The notes under the pieces: model-generated
What the model was told of the DNA's origin: nothing
The model's database searches: none
What the model saw: only the letters and a program-made list of their open reading frames with translations
Assembly: GCA_900556405.1 (NCBI GenBank)
Contig: USPB01000103.1
Coordinates: 1 to 7,168 of the forward strand
Length of the DNA: 7,168 bases
Direction of reading: 5' to 3'
Source: an uncultured Actinomyces sp.
Lineage (GTDB): Bacteria > Actinomycetota > Actinomycetes > Actinomycetales > Actinomycetaceae
Translations under genes and position numbers: made by a program
Shown here: piece by piece, positions 1 to 6,580 of the stretch
Layout: each line of letters opens with the position of its first letter
Position numbering within the stretch: position 1 is the first letter of the stretch

Positions 1-929
1 GTCACGACGATGACTCCCAGCGACACGGACACCGAAATCTCCGGCGCCCACTCGATTCCCCGACCGCCGTTGATAAACGGCAGCGTGTTGGCATGCAGGG
101 CCTCGAGAATCAGCTTAATACCGATAAAGCTCAGGATGACTCCGAGGCCGTAACCCAGGTACACGAGTTTGCCGAGGAGAGCGTCCACCAGGAAGAACAG
201 CTGACGCAGCCCCATGAGCGCGAACACGTTGCACGCGAACACCAGGAACGCCTGCGAGGTGATGCCGAAGATCGCTGGAATCGAGTCGAAGGCAAACATG
301 AGGTCGGCGGATCCCAGCGCCAGCACGACGACGAACAGCGGAGTGAGGTACGTACGTCCGCCGTGACGGTAGAGCATACGGTCGCCAATGAAGCCGTCCG
401 TGATGGGAAGGACACGGCGCACGACGCGGATGAAGGCGTTCTCCTCGTACTCCTCGTCGTCTCCTCCACCGGTCGCGGTCTCTTTGATCTGCGAGAAAGC
501 CGTCCACAGCAGCCACACGCCGAAAATGAAGAACACCCAGGAGAAGCGCGCAACGAGCGCGGCACCCAACAGAATGAACACGAGGCGCAGCAGCAGTGCG
601 ATGACGATGCCGAAGAGCAGCGCCTTCTGCTGGTTCTCTCGCGGGACCCGGAACGCTTTCAGGATCAGGATAAACACGAAAAGGTTGTCCACGGACAAAG
701 ACCACTCCATCGCCCAGCCCGCGTAGAACTCCTGGGCGTAGAGCCAGCCGTTGGTCAACCAAATTCCAACACCGAAGATACCGGCCAAACCAACGTAGAA
801 CAGGGTCCAGCGAGCAGCCTCGCCAGCCGTGGGCGGGTGTGGATTACGCGCATGCCCGAGGAAATCGAGCACGACCAAACCGATGGCAACGAGGGCGAGA
901 ATGCCCCACGCCCACGGATGAACAACCAT
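1..929 (-). CDS. TerC-family integral membrane protein, copy 2 (C-terminus beyond window)
   Basis: This gene reads leftwards from an ATG at 929-927 and stays open to the window edge, giving 309 residues without the C-terminus. It is a polytopic membrane protein of the TerC/Alx family (TerC Pfam family). Family hallmarks are visible: SVDNLFVF at residues 79-86, RVPRENQQ at 94-101, and SADLMFAFDSIPA at about 207-219, with membrane aspartates D81, D209 and D215. An acidic loop (DDEEYEE) lies near 157-163. It aligns almost without gaps to the neighbouring TerC protein encoded at 988-1968, so the pair is a tandem duplication. A Shine-Dalgarno-like AAGAGG lies 5 nt before the ATG. The gap to the upstream paralogue is 58 nt with no clear terminator, so co-transcription is likely. 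Characterised relatives export Mn2+; 'tellurium resistance' is a historical label, and no other ter genes are seen here. Family confidence is high; substrate is inferred. Confidence 0.93.
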   Translation of the reverse strand, partial: MVVHPWAWGILALVAIGLVVLDFLGHARNPHPPTAGEAARWTLFYVGLAGIFGVGIWLTNGWLYAQEFYAGWAMEWSLSVDNLFVFILILKAFRVPRENQQKALLFGIVIALLLRLVFILLGAALVARFSWVFFIFGVWLLWTAFSQIKETATGGGDDEEYEENAFIRVVRRVLPITDGFIGDRMLYRHGGRTYLTPLFVVVLALGSADLMFAFDSIPAIFGITSQAFLVFACNVFALMGLRQLFFLVDALLGKLVYLGYGLGVILSFIGIKLILEALHANTLPFINGGRGIEWAPEISVSVSLGVIVV

Positions 930-987
930 GAGTACCTCTTAACTATCCAACGAGGAAATTTTAGCGCTCTCCCGCACCAAGCTCTTC
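930..987 (-). promoter_or_regulatory. Short spacer between TerC genes with possible internal promoter
   Basis: The 58-nt spacer has no strong hairpin, so read-through from the first TerC gene is expected. It is A/T-richer than its surroundings and contains, on the minus strand, TAAAAT at about 958-963, which resembles a -10 box, followed downstream by the AAGAGG ribosome binding site of the second gene. No matching -35 box is visible at the usual distance. A weak internal promoter is possible but unproven. Confidence 0.25.
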
Positions 988-1968
988 TCACGCACGCCGT
1001 TTGCGAGAAACCGCGAGAGATGCCACGACCGTGACGAGAATTGTCACCACGATAAAGCAGAGCGAGAACGCGATCGATGGCACGGGGATAGTAGAAACCT
1101 CGTGACCGCCGTTAATGAAGGGCAGCTCGTTCGTGTGCAGCGCGTGGTTGATGAGCTTGAAACCGATGAAGCCGAGAATAGCGGCGAGGCCATAGTGGAG
1201 GAAGACGATACGATCCAGCAGGCCGTCGATGAGGAAGTAGAGCTGACGCAGGCCGAGCAGTGAGAACGCGTTAGCGGCAAAGACCAGGTAGGCCTCGGAG
1301 GTCAGCGAATAGATCGCAGGGATCGAGTCGACGGCAAACATGACGTCGGCGGTGCCGATCGCGATCACGCACAGGAGCATGGGCGTGATATAGGTGCGGC
1401 CCCCGTGACGGTAGAGCATACGCGAACCGATGAAGCCATCGGTGACCGGAACAATCTTCGACACCCAGCGCACGATTGACGGCGGACGGTACTCCTCATC
1501 ATCATCGTCGCCAGAGCCTTCACGGACCTGGCTGATCGCAGTCCACAGCAGCCATGCGCCGAACAGGTAGAAGACCCACGAGAAGTTTTCGATGAGCGCT
1601 GCGCCGGCCAGAATGAAAAGAAGCCGCAATACGAGGGCGATGACGATGCCGGCCAGCAGGACCTCCTGCTGGTTCTTACGCGGCACGCGGAAAGAGGACA
1701 GGATGATGACAAACACGAAGAGATTGTCAATACTGAGCGCTTTCTCGGTGATGTAACCGCCGAGGTATTCCTGGCCGTATTCCGGCCCCCACAAGGCCCA
1801 GACAATGCCACCAAAGACCAGGGCAATGACGATGTAGGCAAGCGACCACCAGGCCGCTTCCTTCAGAGTGGGTTCGTGGGGGGTACGGACGTGGCCGACG
1901 ATGTCGACAACGATCATGGTGAGGATGATGGCCGCCAGGACGATCCAGGCGAGCGCGTGCACGTGCAT
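988..1968 (-). CDS. TerC-family integral membrane protein, copy 1, riboswitch-controlled probable Mn2+ exporter
   Basis: This is a complete 326-residue TerC/Alx-family protein of normal length. Hydrophobic segments alternate with short loops. The signature SIDNLFVF is at residues 79-86 and TADVMFAVDSIPA at 206-218, with membrane aspartates D81, D208 and D214 expected to form the ion path. An acidic cytosolic-type loop (DDDDEEY) is at 154-160 and a basic tail (SRKRRA) ends the protein. The ATG at 1968-1966 is preceded 7 nt upstream by GGAGG, which sits inside a hairpin of the yybP-ykoY riboswitch located immediately upstream. That regulatory context is the best evidence for a manganese role, because this riboswitch class binds Mn2+ and often precedes Mn exporters, including TerC-type proteins such as E. 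coli Alx. The second TerC gene follows after 58 nt and is probably in the same transcript. The substrate is inferred, not shown. Confidence 0.95.
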   Translation of the reverse strand: MHVHALAWIVLAAIILTMIVVDIVGHVRTPHEPTLKEAAWWSLAYIVIALVFGGIVWALWGPEYGQEYLGGYITEKALSIDNLFVFVIILSSFRVPRKNQQEVLLAGIVIALVLRLLFILAGAALIENFSWVFYLFGAWLLWTAISQVREGSGDDDDEEYRPPSIVRWVSKIVPVTDGFIGSRMLYRHGGRTYITPMLLCVIAIGTADVMFAVDSIPAIYSLTSEAYLVFAANAFSLLGLRQLYFLIDGLLDRIVFLHYGLAAILGFIGFKLINHALHTNELPFINGGHEVSTIPVPSIAFSLCFIVVTILVTVVASLAVSRKRRA

Positions 1969-1975
1969 ACGGGTG

Positions 1976-2002
1976 CCTCCGGTACGAGTCGGGTACCGGA
2001 GG
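1976..2002 (-). promoter_or_regulatory. Riboswitch expression platform: Shine-Dalgarno-sequestering hairpin
   Basis: On the minus strand, CCTCCGGTAC (2002-1993) and GTACCGGAGG (1985-1976) form a perfect 10-bp hairpin with a 7-nt loop. Its 3' arm contains the GGAGG ribosome binding site (1980-1976), 7 nt before the TerC ATG. Its 5' arm begins with the same CCTCCG that forms the 3' strand of aptamer stem P1 (2002-1997). The two structures are therefore mutually exclusive: P1 formation, expected with bound Mn2+, frees the ribosome binding site, while its absence lets the hairpin block translation. No U-run follows the hairpin, so translational rather than transcriptional control is inferred. Confidence 0.82.
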
Positions 2003-2105
2003 TCTCTTCCCGCCAGAAATACCTGGCCAGTGACGCCGGAGGCCGCGCCGCGTGGGCGGGCCGTCGTGGTGACGACGCCACTGTTGGTGGGAGTACTCCC
2101 CTCCG
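1997..2105 (-). ncRNA. yybP-ykoY manganese riboswitch aptamer
   Basis: The minus-strand leader of the TerC gene carries the conserved parts of the yybP-ykoY aptamer in the right order. The closing stem P1 is CGGAGG (2105-2100) pairing with CCTCCG (2002-1997). Directly inside it are GGAGTA (2099-2094) and AAGAGA (2008-2003), the two conserved strands that form the Mn2+-binding junction in this class (compare the GGGGAGUA and AAGACC elements of known members). Between them lie hairpins at 2078-2090 (CCAC/GTGG), 2062-2077 (CGTCGT/ACGACG) and 2012-2027 (GCCAG/CTGGC). Known members sense Mn2+ and turn on export genes. The identification rests on motif order and stem complementarity read by eye. 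Confidence 0.87.
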
Positions 2106-2116
2106 CTTACATCTCT

Positions 2117-2144
2117 ATCCTAGTCGGACACAGCCACTGTCCGA
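2117..2144 (-). promoter_or_regulatory. Probable promoter of the TerC/riboswitch transcript with overlapping inverted repeat
   Basis: On the minus strand, TAGGAT (2122-2117) fits the actinobacterial -10 pattern TANNNT and would place transcription start near 2110, just before the riboswitch P1 stem at 2105. A weak -35 match, CGGACA (2143-2138), lies 15 nt upstream. The -35 region is part of a perfect inverted repeat, TCGGACA (2124-2130) and TGTCCGA (2138-2144) with a 7-nt spacer, which could be an operator for an unidentified regulator. It does not resemble a DtxR/IdeR box that I can recognise. Confidence 0.45.
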
Positions 2145-2249
2145 TGATTGATAACAAGTGGCGTCTGTCGCCTTGACGGTGCGCGCTGGCCCCACGAGAC
2201 GAGGCCCGGGCTACCTCCCATGTCTGACCATGCCGGGCGGAAAGCGCGC
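2145..2249. other. Intergenic stretch downstream of uvrB
   Basis: This stretch lies between the uvrB stop codon and the TerC promoter. The only terminator-like structure is a weak stem on the minus strand, GGCG-acaga-CGCC at 2160-2172, followed by ACTTGTTAT, which is much poorer than the rpsA terminator. Transcription from uvrB may therefore reach the TerC leader. No small gene with a convincing ribosome binding site was seen. Confidence 0.3.
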
Positions 2250-4334
2250 TCAGTGCGCTCGCTTCATGGCACGCAGTTCCTTCTTGAGGTCTTCGATTTC
2301 GTCGCGCAGGCGAGCAGCGACCTCGAATTGGAGGTGCTGGGCGGCGGTCATCATCTGGGCAGATAGCTCCTCGATGAGTTCGGCGAGCTCAGCTTCGGCA
2401 CGCTGGCCCGACGTCACGGCGCGACCGCCACCGGTCGCCTCGGTACGCTCCCGCTTGCTCTTCTCCTTGCGGTATCCGCCCTCGAGCAACGTCTGCGTGT
2501 CGACCTGCTCGCGTGCCAGCATGTCGGTGACGTCGGAGATCTTCTTGCGCAACGGCTGCGGGTCGATGCCGTGTTCCTTGTTGTAGGCGATCTGGATCTC
2601 GCGACGGCGCATGGTCTCCGAGATGGCCTCGTTCATCGAATCCGTCATGTTGTCGGCGTACATGTGGACCTCGCCGGACACGTTTCGGGCGGCGCGGCCA
2701 ATCGTCTGAATAAGGGAACGGGTCGAGCGCAGGAAGCCTTCCTTGTCGGCGTCGAGGATCGAGACGAGGGAGACCTCGGGCAGGTCCAGGCCCTCGCGCA
2801 GCAGGTTGATACCGACGAGCACGTCGAAGGTGCCCAGGCGTAGTTCGCGCAGCAGCTCGACGCGGCGCAGCGTGTCGACATCGGAGTGCAGATACTCGAC
2901 CTTGACGCCGCGCTCGGCCAGGTAGGTCGTGAGCTCCTCGGCCATCTTCTTGGTGAGGGTGGTGACGAGGACGCGCTCATCGCGTTCGACGCGCAGACGC
3001 ACCTGTTCGAGGAGATCGTCGATCTGCCCCTCGGTGGGTTTGACGACAACGAGCGGATCGACGAGGCCCGTCGGACGAATGATCTGCTCGACCACCCCGT
3101 CGGAGCGCTCAAGCTCATAGGGCCCGGGCGTCGCGGAGAGGTAGACGGTCTGGCCGATGCGCTGCGTGAACTCATCCCATTTGAGCGGGCGGTTGTCCAT
3201 CGCCGAGGGCAGGCGGAATCCGTAGTCGACAAGGGTGCGCTTACGCGACATGTCACCTTCGAACATCGCGCCGATCTGTGGGACGGTCACGTGCGACTCA
3301 TCGATGATGAGCAGGAAGTCGTCGGGGAAGTAATCCAGGAGCGTGTGCGGGGGTGTGCCCGGGCCTCGCCCGTCGATGTGGCGCGAGTAGTTTTCCACGC
3401 CCGAGCAGGATCCGATTTCCTTGAGCATCTCCAGGTCGAACGTTGTGCGCATGCGCAGGCGTTGCTCTTCAAGCAGCTTGTTCTGCGCGCGGAACCACGC
3501 GAGGCGGTCGTCAAGCTCGTCCTCGATCGAAGCAATCGCCTTCTTCATGCGCTCCTCACCCGCCACATAGTGCGAAGCGGGGAACAGGTAGGTGTGGTCA
3601 ACCTGGTCGATCACGTCGCCGGTGAGCGGGTGCAGCACCGCGAGAGAATCGATCTCGTCGCCGAACATCTCGATGCGAATCGCGAGCTCCTCATACACCG
3701 GGATGATCTCGATCGTGTCGCCGCGCACGCGGAAGGTGCCGCGCGTGAACGCCATGTCGTTACGCACGTACTGCATGGCGACGAAGCGACGCAGCAGCGC
3801 GTCACGGTCGATGATCATGCCGCGCTCGAGCTCGATCATGCGCGCCACGTACTCCTCGGGGGTACCGAGGCCGTAGATGCAGGACACGGAGGAGACGACG
3901 ACAGTGTCGCGCCGCGTGAGCAGCGAGTTCGTGGCGCTGTGGCGCAACCGCTCAACCTCGTCGTTGATCGACGAGTCTTTCTCGATGAAGGTGTCCGTCT
4001 GGGGAACGTACGCCTCGGGCTGGTAGTAGTCGTAGTACGACACGAAGTATTCGACAGCGTTACCCGGCAGCAATTCACGGAATTCTGCCGCCAGCTGCGC
4101 GGCGAGCGTCTTGTTAGGCTCAAGCACCAGTGCGGGGCGCTGCAGCTCTTCGATGAGCCACGCGGTGGTCGCGCTCTTACCCGTACCGGTCGCACCCATG
4201 AGGACCACGTCCTGCTCGCCGTCGCGAATGCGCGCAGCCAGCTCACGGATCGCCTTCGGCTGGTCGCCCGACGGCGTGTAGGGGGAGATAACCTCAAAAG
4301 CCTTGTCTTGGCGGATGACGGGGATTTCGCTCAC
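2250..4334 (-). CDS. uvrB: UvrABC excinuclease subunit B
   Basis: UvrB (694 residues, usual length about 660-720) is the damage-verifying helicase-like subunit of nucleotide excision repair; it is loaded by UvrA and recruits UvrC. Visible in order: Walker A GATGTGKS at 47-54; the damage-probing beta-hairpin YYDYYQPEAYVP at 100-111; GVENYSRH at 312-319; Walker B DESH at 345-348; SATPG at 400-404; helicase motifs GINLLREGLDLPE at 508-520 and QTIGRAARN at 543-551; and a C-terminal UVR domain at about 651-687, which binds UvrC. The start is GTG at 4334-4332. The in-frame TAG nine bases further upstream leaves no other N-terminal choice. AGGAG lies only 1 nt before GTG, too close for a normal ribosome binding site, but TAGCGT sits exactly 6 nt upstream, suggesting a leaderless mRNA. 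It lies 82 nt after coaE in the same direction. All key residues look intact. Confidence 0.98.
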   Translation of the reverse strand: MSEIPVIRQDKAFEVISPYTPSGDQPKAIRELAARIRDGEQDVVLMGATGTGKSATTAWLIEELQRPALVLEPNKTLAAQLAAEFRELLPGNAVEYFVSYYDYYQPEAYVPQTDTFIEKDSSINDEVERLRHSATNSLLTRRDTVVVSSVSCIYGLGTPEEYVARMIELERGMIIDRDALLRRFVAMQYVRNDMAFTRGTFRVRGDTIEIIPVYEELAIRIEMFGDEIDSLAVLHPLTGDVIDQVDHTYLFPASHYVAGEERMKKAIASIEDELDDRLAWFRAQNKLLEEQRLRMRTTFDLEMLKEIGSCSGVENYSRHIDGRGPGTPPHTLLDYFPDDFLLIIDESHVTVPQIGAMFEGDMSRKRTLVDYGFRLPSAMDNRPLKWDEFTQRIGQTVYLSATPGPYELERSDGVVEQIIRPTGLVDPLVVVKPTEGQIDDLLEQVRLRVERDERVLVTTLTKKMAEELTTYLAERGVKVEYLHSDVDTLRRVELLRELRLGTFDVLVGINLLREGLDLPEVSLVSILDADKEGFLRSTRSLIQTIGRAARNVSGEVHMYADNMTDSMNEAISETMRRREIQIAYNKEHGIDPQPLRKKISDVTDMLAREQVDTQTLLEGGYRKEKSKRERTEATGGGRAVTSGQRAEAELAELIEELSAQMMTAAQHLQFEVAARLRDEIEDLKKELRAMKRAH

Positions 4335-4340
4335 GCTCCT

Positions 4341-4346
4341 ACGCTA
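4341..4346 (-). promoter_or_regulatory. Candidate -10 box for leaderless uvrB transcript
   Basis: TAGCGT on the minus strand matches TANNNT and is followed by exactly six bases (AGGAGC) and then the uvrB GTG. That spacing would put the transcription start at the first base of the start codon, as in the many leaderless actinobacterial mRNAs. No good -35 box is seen. It would give uvrB its own promoter despite its position behind coaE. Confidence 0.42.
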
Positions 4347-4416
4347 CCGTCCAGGTGCGTGAGGTGCCCGCACAAAGCGCACGGGTTCGCGGGGAGCGTG
4401 GAGCGCCACGGCCTCG

Positions 4417-5109
4417 TCAATCAAGGATGGGCACGTCCGGGGTCAGCCAACGCTCGTAGACCAGGCCTGCGACCTTCTCGAGGTCGGCGACGCTGCCCTC
4501 GTTGTCGATCCAGATGGAAGCGATGGCACGGCGCTCCTGCGACGAGGCCTGGGCGCGGATGCGTGCACGCGCGTCCTCGGGGGCCACTCCCCTGCCCTCC
4601 AAACGCTTGATGCGCGCCTCGATGGGCGCATCCACAATGACGACCGCGTCGAAGCGATCCGCCTGGTCTCCTTCGATGAGGAGCGGGATATCGTAGACCG
4701 CGAGGGTGCCCTCAGGGGCTCCACGCAGCATTGACCACGCTCGGGCCTCGATAACGGGGTGCGTGATGGCATTCAGCCGGGCGACCCGTTCGTCGGCCCC
4801 TTCGCCTCCAAATACCCGGGCTGCCAGGAGCGCCCGGTCCAAGCTGCCGTCGTCCCCGATGAGGTCGTTTCCAAACTCCCGTGCGACCTCGTCGAGCGCC
4901 GGCTCACCCGGTTCAAGAATCTCTCGCGCAATAGCATCCGCGTCGGCAATGACGGCACCCTTCGACGCGAACACGCGCGTCACCGACGACTTGCCCGAAC
5001 CGATGCCCCCGCTGACCGCGACGATGCGGCGCGGGCCCCGGGTGCGAGGCACGCCAGGCGGGCGAATGAGGGTGGCCGTGCAAGCCCCGCTGCTCAGAGT
5101 CTTGGTCAT
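4417..5109 (-). CDS. coaE: Dephospho-CoA kinase
   Basis: CoaE phosphorylates the ribose 3'-OH of dephospho-CoA with ATP, the last step of coenzyme A synthesis, in the cytosol. With the start chosen here it has 230 residues; the family is typically about 200. Visible: P-loop GGIGSGKS at 34-41; ADADAIARE at 55-63 with the DxD-type substrate residues; NAITHP at 113-118; VYDIPLL at 138-144; a lid-region run rich in Arg and Gln (RIRAQASSQERR) at about 183-194; and IDNEGS at 201-206. About 26 residues precede the core strand (RRIVAVSGG), a modest N-terminal extension. The chosen ATG is at 5109-5107. In-frame alternatives are ATG at 5139 and TTG at 5157. 5109 is preferred because TACTCT lies exactly 6 nt upstream, a leaderless arrangement also seen at uvrB. 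It is divergent from brnQ and has uvrB downstream. Confidence 0.95.
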   Translation of the reverse strand: MTKTLSSGACTATLIRPPGVPRTRGPRRIVAVSGGIGSGKSSVTRVFASKGAVIADADAIAREILEPGEPALDEVAREFGNDLIGDDGSLDRALLAARVFGGEGADERVARLNAITHPVIEARAWSMLRGAPEGTLAVYDIPLLIEGDQADRFDAVVIVDAPIEARIKRLEGRGVAPEDARARIRAQASSQERRAIASIWIDNEGSVADLEKVAGLVYERWLTPDVPILD

Positions 5110-5115
5110 CCCTTC

Positions 5116-5121
5116 AGAGTA
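5116..5121 (-). promoter_or_regulatory. Candidate -10 box for leaderless coaE transcript
   Basis: TACTCT on the minus strand fits TANNNT and is separated from the ATG at 5109 by six bases (GAAGGG). GAAGGG itself is too close to the ATG to act as an ordinary ribosome binding site. The same geometry at uvrB supports the reading. If the longer coaE start (5139 or 5157) is used instead, this box would lie inside the gene. Confidence 0.42.
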
Positions 5122-5133
5122 ACGCGCCAGCTG

Positions 5134-5157
5134 TTGCATATAGCCGCCCCCATGCAA
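5134..5157. repeat. Inverted repeat TTGCAT-12-ATGCAA between coaE and brnQ
   Basis: TTGCAT (5134-5139) and ATGCAA (5152-5157) are perfect inverted copies separated by 12 nt in the divergent coaE/brnQ region. Spacing of half-sites is compatible with a dimeric regulator, but 6-bp arms are short and could occur by chance. It would fall upstream of both genes if coaE starts at 5109. Confidence 0.25.
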
Positions 5158-5200
5158 GAATTGGAGCTGTTAGAGAACCCACATCATCAAGCGAGTAGCA

Positions 5201-6550
5201 GTGACGCAGACAGTCAATGACGATTCCACTGGGCGTTCAGGCATCGCGGTCCTCATCGCGACCTCCCTGACGCTCTTCTCCATGTTCTTCGGGGCAGGTA
5301 ACCTGATTTTCCCGCCAATCATGGGCGCGTCCGCAGGCACCAACTTCGCGCCCGCGATGATCGGATTCCTCATCGGCGGCGTCGCGTTGCCCGTCATTTC
5401 GATCATCACGATCGCTCTGTCGGGCACTGACATCCGCGATCTTGTCAGTCGAGCGGGCAAGCCCTTCGGGCTCGTCTTTTCCGTCATGGTGTATCTGTCG
5501 ATCGGCGCTTTCTACGCGCTGCCCCGTACGGGTGCGGTGTCGTTCTCGACCGCCGTCGCACCCATCATCGGGACGAAGTCTCTCACCGCATCGATCATCT
5601 TCAGCTTTATTTTCTTTGCGATCGCCTTCTACCTGTGCTGGAATCCCGGACACATCATCGATGCGCTCGGCAAAGTGCTCACCCCAATCCTGCTCGGGCT
5701 TCTCATCCTCCTGGTGTTCCTCTGCCTGGCATCCCTGCCAGCCTCACACGATGCGCCGACCGGGGAGTACACGGCGTCTCCCCTTGCCGCGGGCCTCCTG
5801 GAAGGCTACATGACGATGGACTCAATTGCCGCTCTGGCCTTTGGCATCATCGTCGTCACGTCGCTGGGACATACGGGGGGCGGCATCGGCGCGAAGGTCG
5901 TGCGTCGTACGTCGACTGCGGCGATTATCGCAGGATCGCTGCTCGGCGTCGTCTACGTTGGGTTGGGCCTCATCGGCCACGTGATCCCGAATGCTCAAAG
6001 CTACAGCGACGGTGCAACCCTGCTCGCCGATGCTGCCCAGATGACGATGGGCTGGCCCGGCCAGATCGTCTTCGGCCTGATCGTTCTGACGGCCTGCATG
6101 ACGACGGCCGTCGGCTTGATCGCCGCGACATCGGAGTTTTTCCACCGGCTGCTGCCGGCCATTTCCTACCGTGCATGGATGATCGTCTTCACGATTATCT
6201 CGTTCGTGCTGGCGTCCGCCGGACTCAGTTCAGTGCTCGCGATCGCGGTACCAATCATCACATTCCTCTACCCTATTGCGATCACCATCGTCTTCCTGAC
6301 CATCGCGACTCATCCGCTGCGCCTGGCTACCCCGGCACTGTGGGCCTTCCGTCTGGGCACGTGGATGGCAGCGGCATGGTCTGCGGCAACGACACTGGCA
6401 CATGTCGGCGTAGCGACAGACGCTTTCAACTCCGTGCTCATGTTGAGCCCGCTTCAAGCAAATCAGCTCGGTTGGATCCTCCCCACCGTCGTCGCGGCGT
6501 TGATCGGCGCGTGCGTCGACCTGGCAGTGATGAAGCGCTCGGCGACCTAA
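5201..6550 (+). CDS. brnQ: Branched-chain amino acid transporter, LIVCS family
   Basis: This 449-residue, mostly hydrophobic protein belongs to the BrnQ/LIVCS family of cation-coupled Leu/Ile/Val symporters in the cytoplasmic membrane (about 12 membrane spans, usual length 430-450). Family signatures: FFGAGNLIFPP at 29-39 in the first span, YALPRTGAVSFSTA at 105-118, GYMTMDSIAALAFGIIVV at 202-219, and GGGIGAKVVRR after it. The start is GTG at 5201. An in-frame TAG at 5171-5173 and the position of the first span rule out distant alternatives. No clear Shine-Dalgarno sequence precedes the GTG, so the start is less certain than the product. It runs opposite to all other genes here, divergent from coaE and convergent with rpsA, and no strong terminator follows it. 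Its location between rpsA and coaE, which are often neighbours in Actinobacteria, suggests insertion or rearrangement. Ion (Na+ or H+) and exact amino-acid preference cannot be told from sequence. Confidence 0.95.
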   Translation: MTQTVNDDSTGRSGIAVLIATSLTLFSMFFGAGNLIFPPIMGASAGTNFAPAMIGFLIGGVALPVISIITIALSGTDIRDLVSRAGKPFGLVFSVMVYLSIGAFYALPRTGAVSFSTAVAPIIGTKSLTASIIFSFIFFAIAFYLCWNPGHIIDALGKVLTPILLGLLILLVFLCLASLPASHDAPTGEYTASPLAAGLLEGYMTMDSIAALAFGIIVVTSLGHTGGGIGAKVVRRTSTAAIIAGSLLGVVYVGLGLIGHVIPNAQSYSDGATLLADAAQMTMGWPGQIVFGLIVLTACMTTAVGLIAATSEFFHRLLPAISYRAWMIVFTIISFVLASAGLSSVLAIAVPIITFLYPIAITIVFLTIATHPLRLATPALWAFRLGTWMAAAWSAATTLAHVGVATDAFNSVLMLSPLQANQLGWILPTVVAALIGACVDLAVMKRSAT

Positions 6551-6580
6551 TCACTGTCAGCGCCAGACCGCGCACAGCAT

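Noticed and set aside
93..1034. 313-residue open frame on the plus strand
   Set aside because: It is antisense to the two TerC genes, spans the gap between them, and gives a Glu/Gln/His/Arg-rich sequence without any family signature.
1..1968. Tellurite-resistance (ter) operon
   Set aside because: No terA, terB, terD, terE or terZ-like genes are present. The Mn riboswitch points to manganese homeostasis instead.
2124..2144. Inverted repeat as the uvrB terminator
   Set aside because: Its 7-bp arms enclose a 7-nt loop and are followed by CTAGGATAG on the minus strand, not a T-run. A promoter or operator role fits better.
4380..4400. Possible LexA (SOS) box upstream of uvrB
   Set aside because: Only one half-site (GCGAAC) resembles the actinobacterial box; the partner after 4 nt (GCGCTT) does not match GTTCG.
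2886..4610. 574-residue open frame on the plus strand
   Set aside because: It lies antisense to uvrB, whose motifs are all intact. The translation is Arg/Val/Asp/His-rich with no recognisable domain, as expected from the opposite strand of a GC-rich gene.
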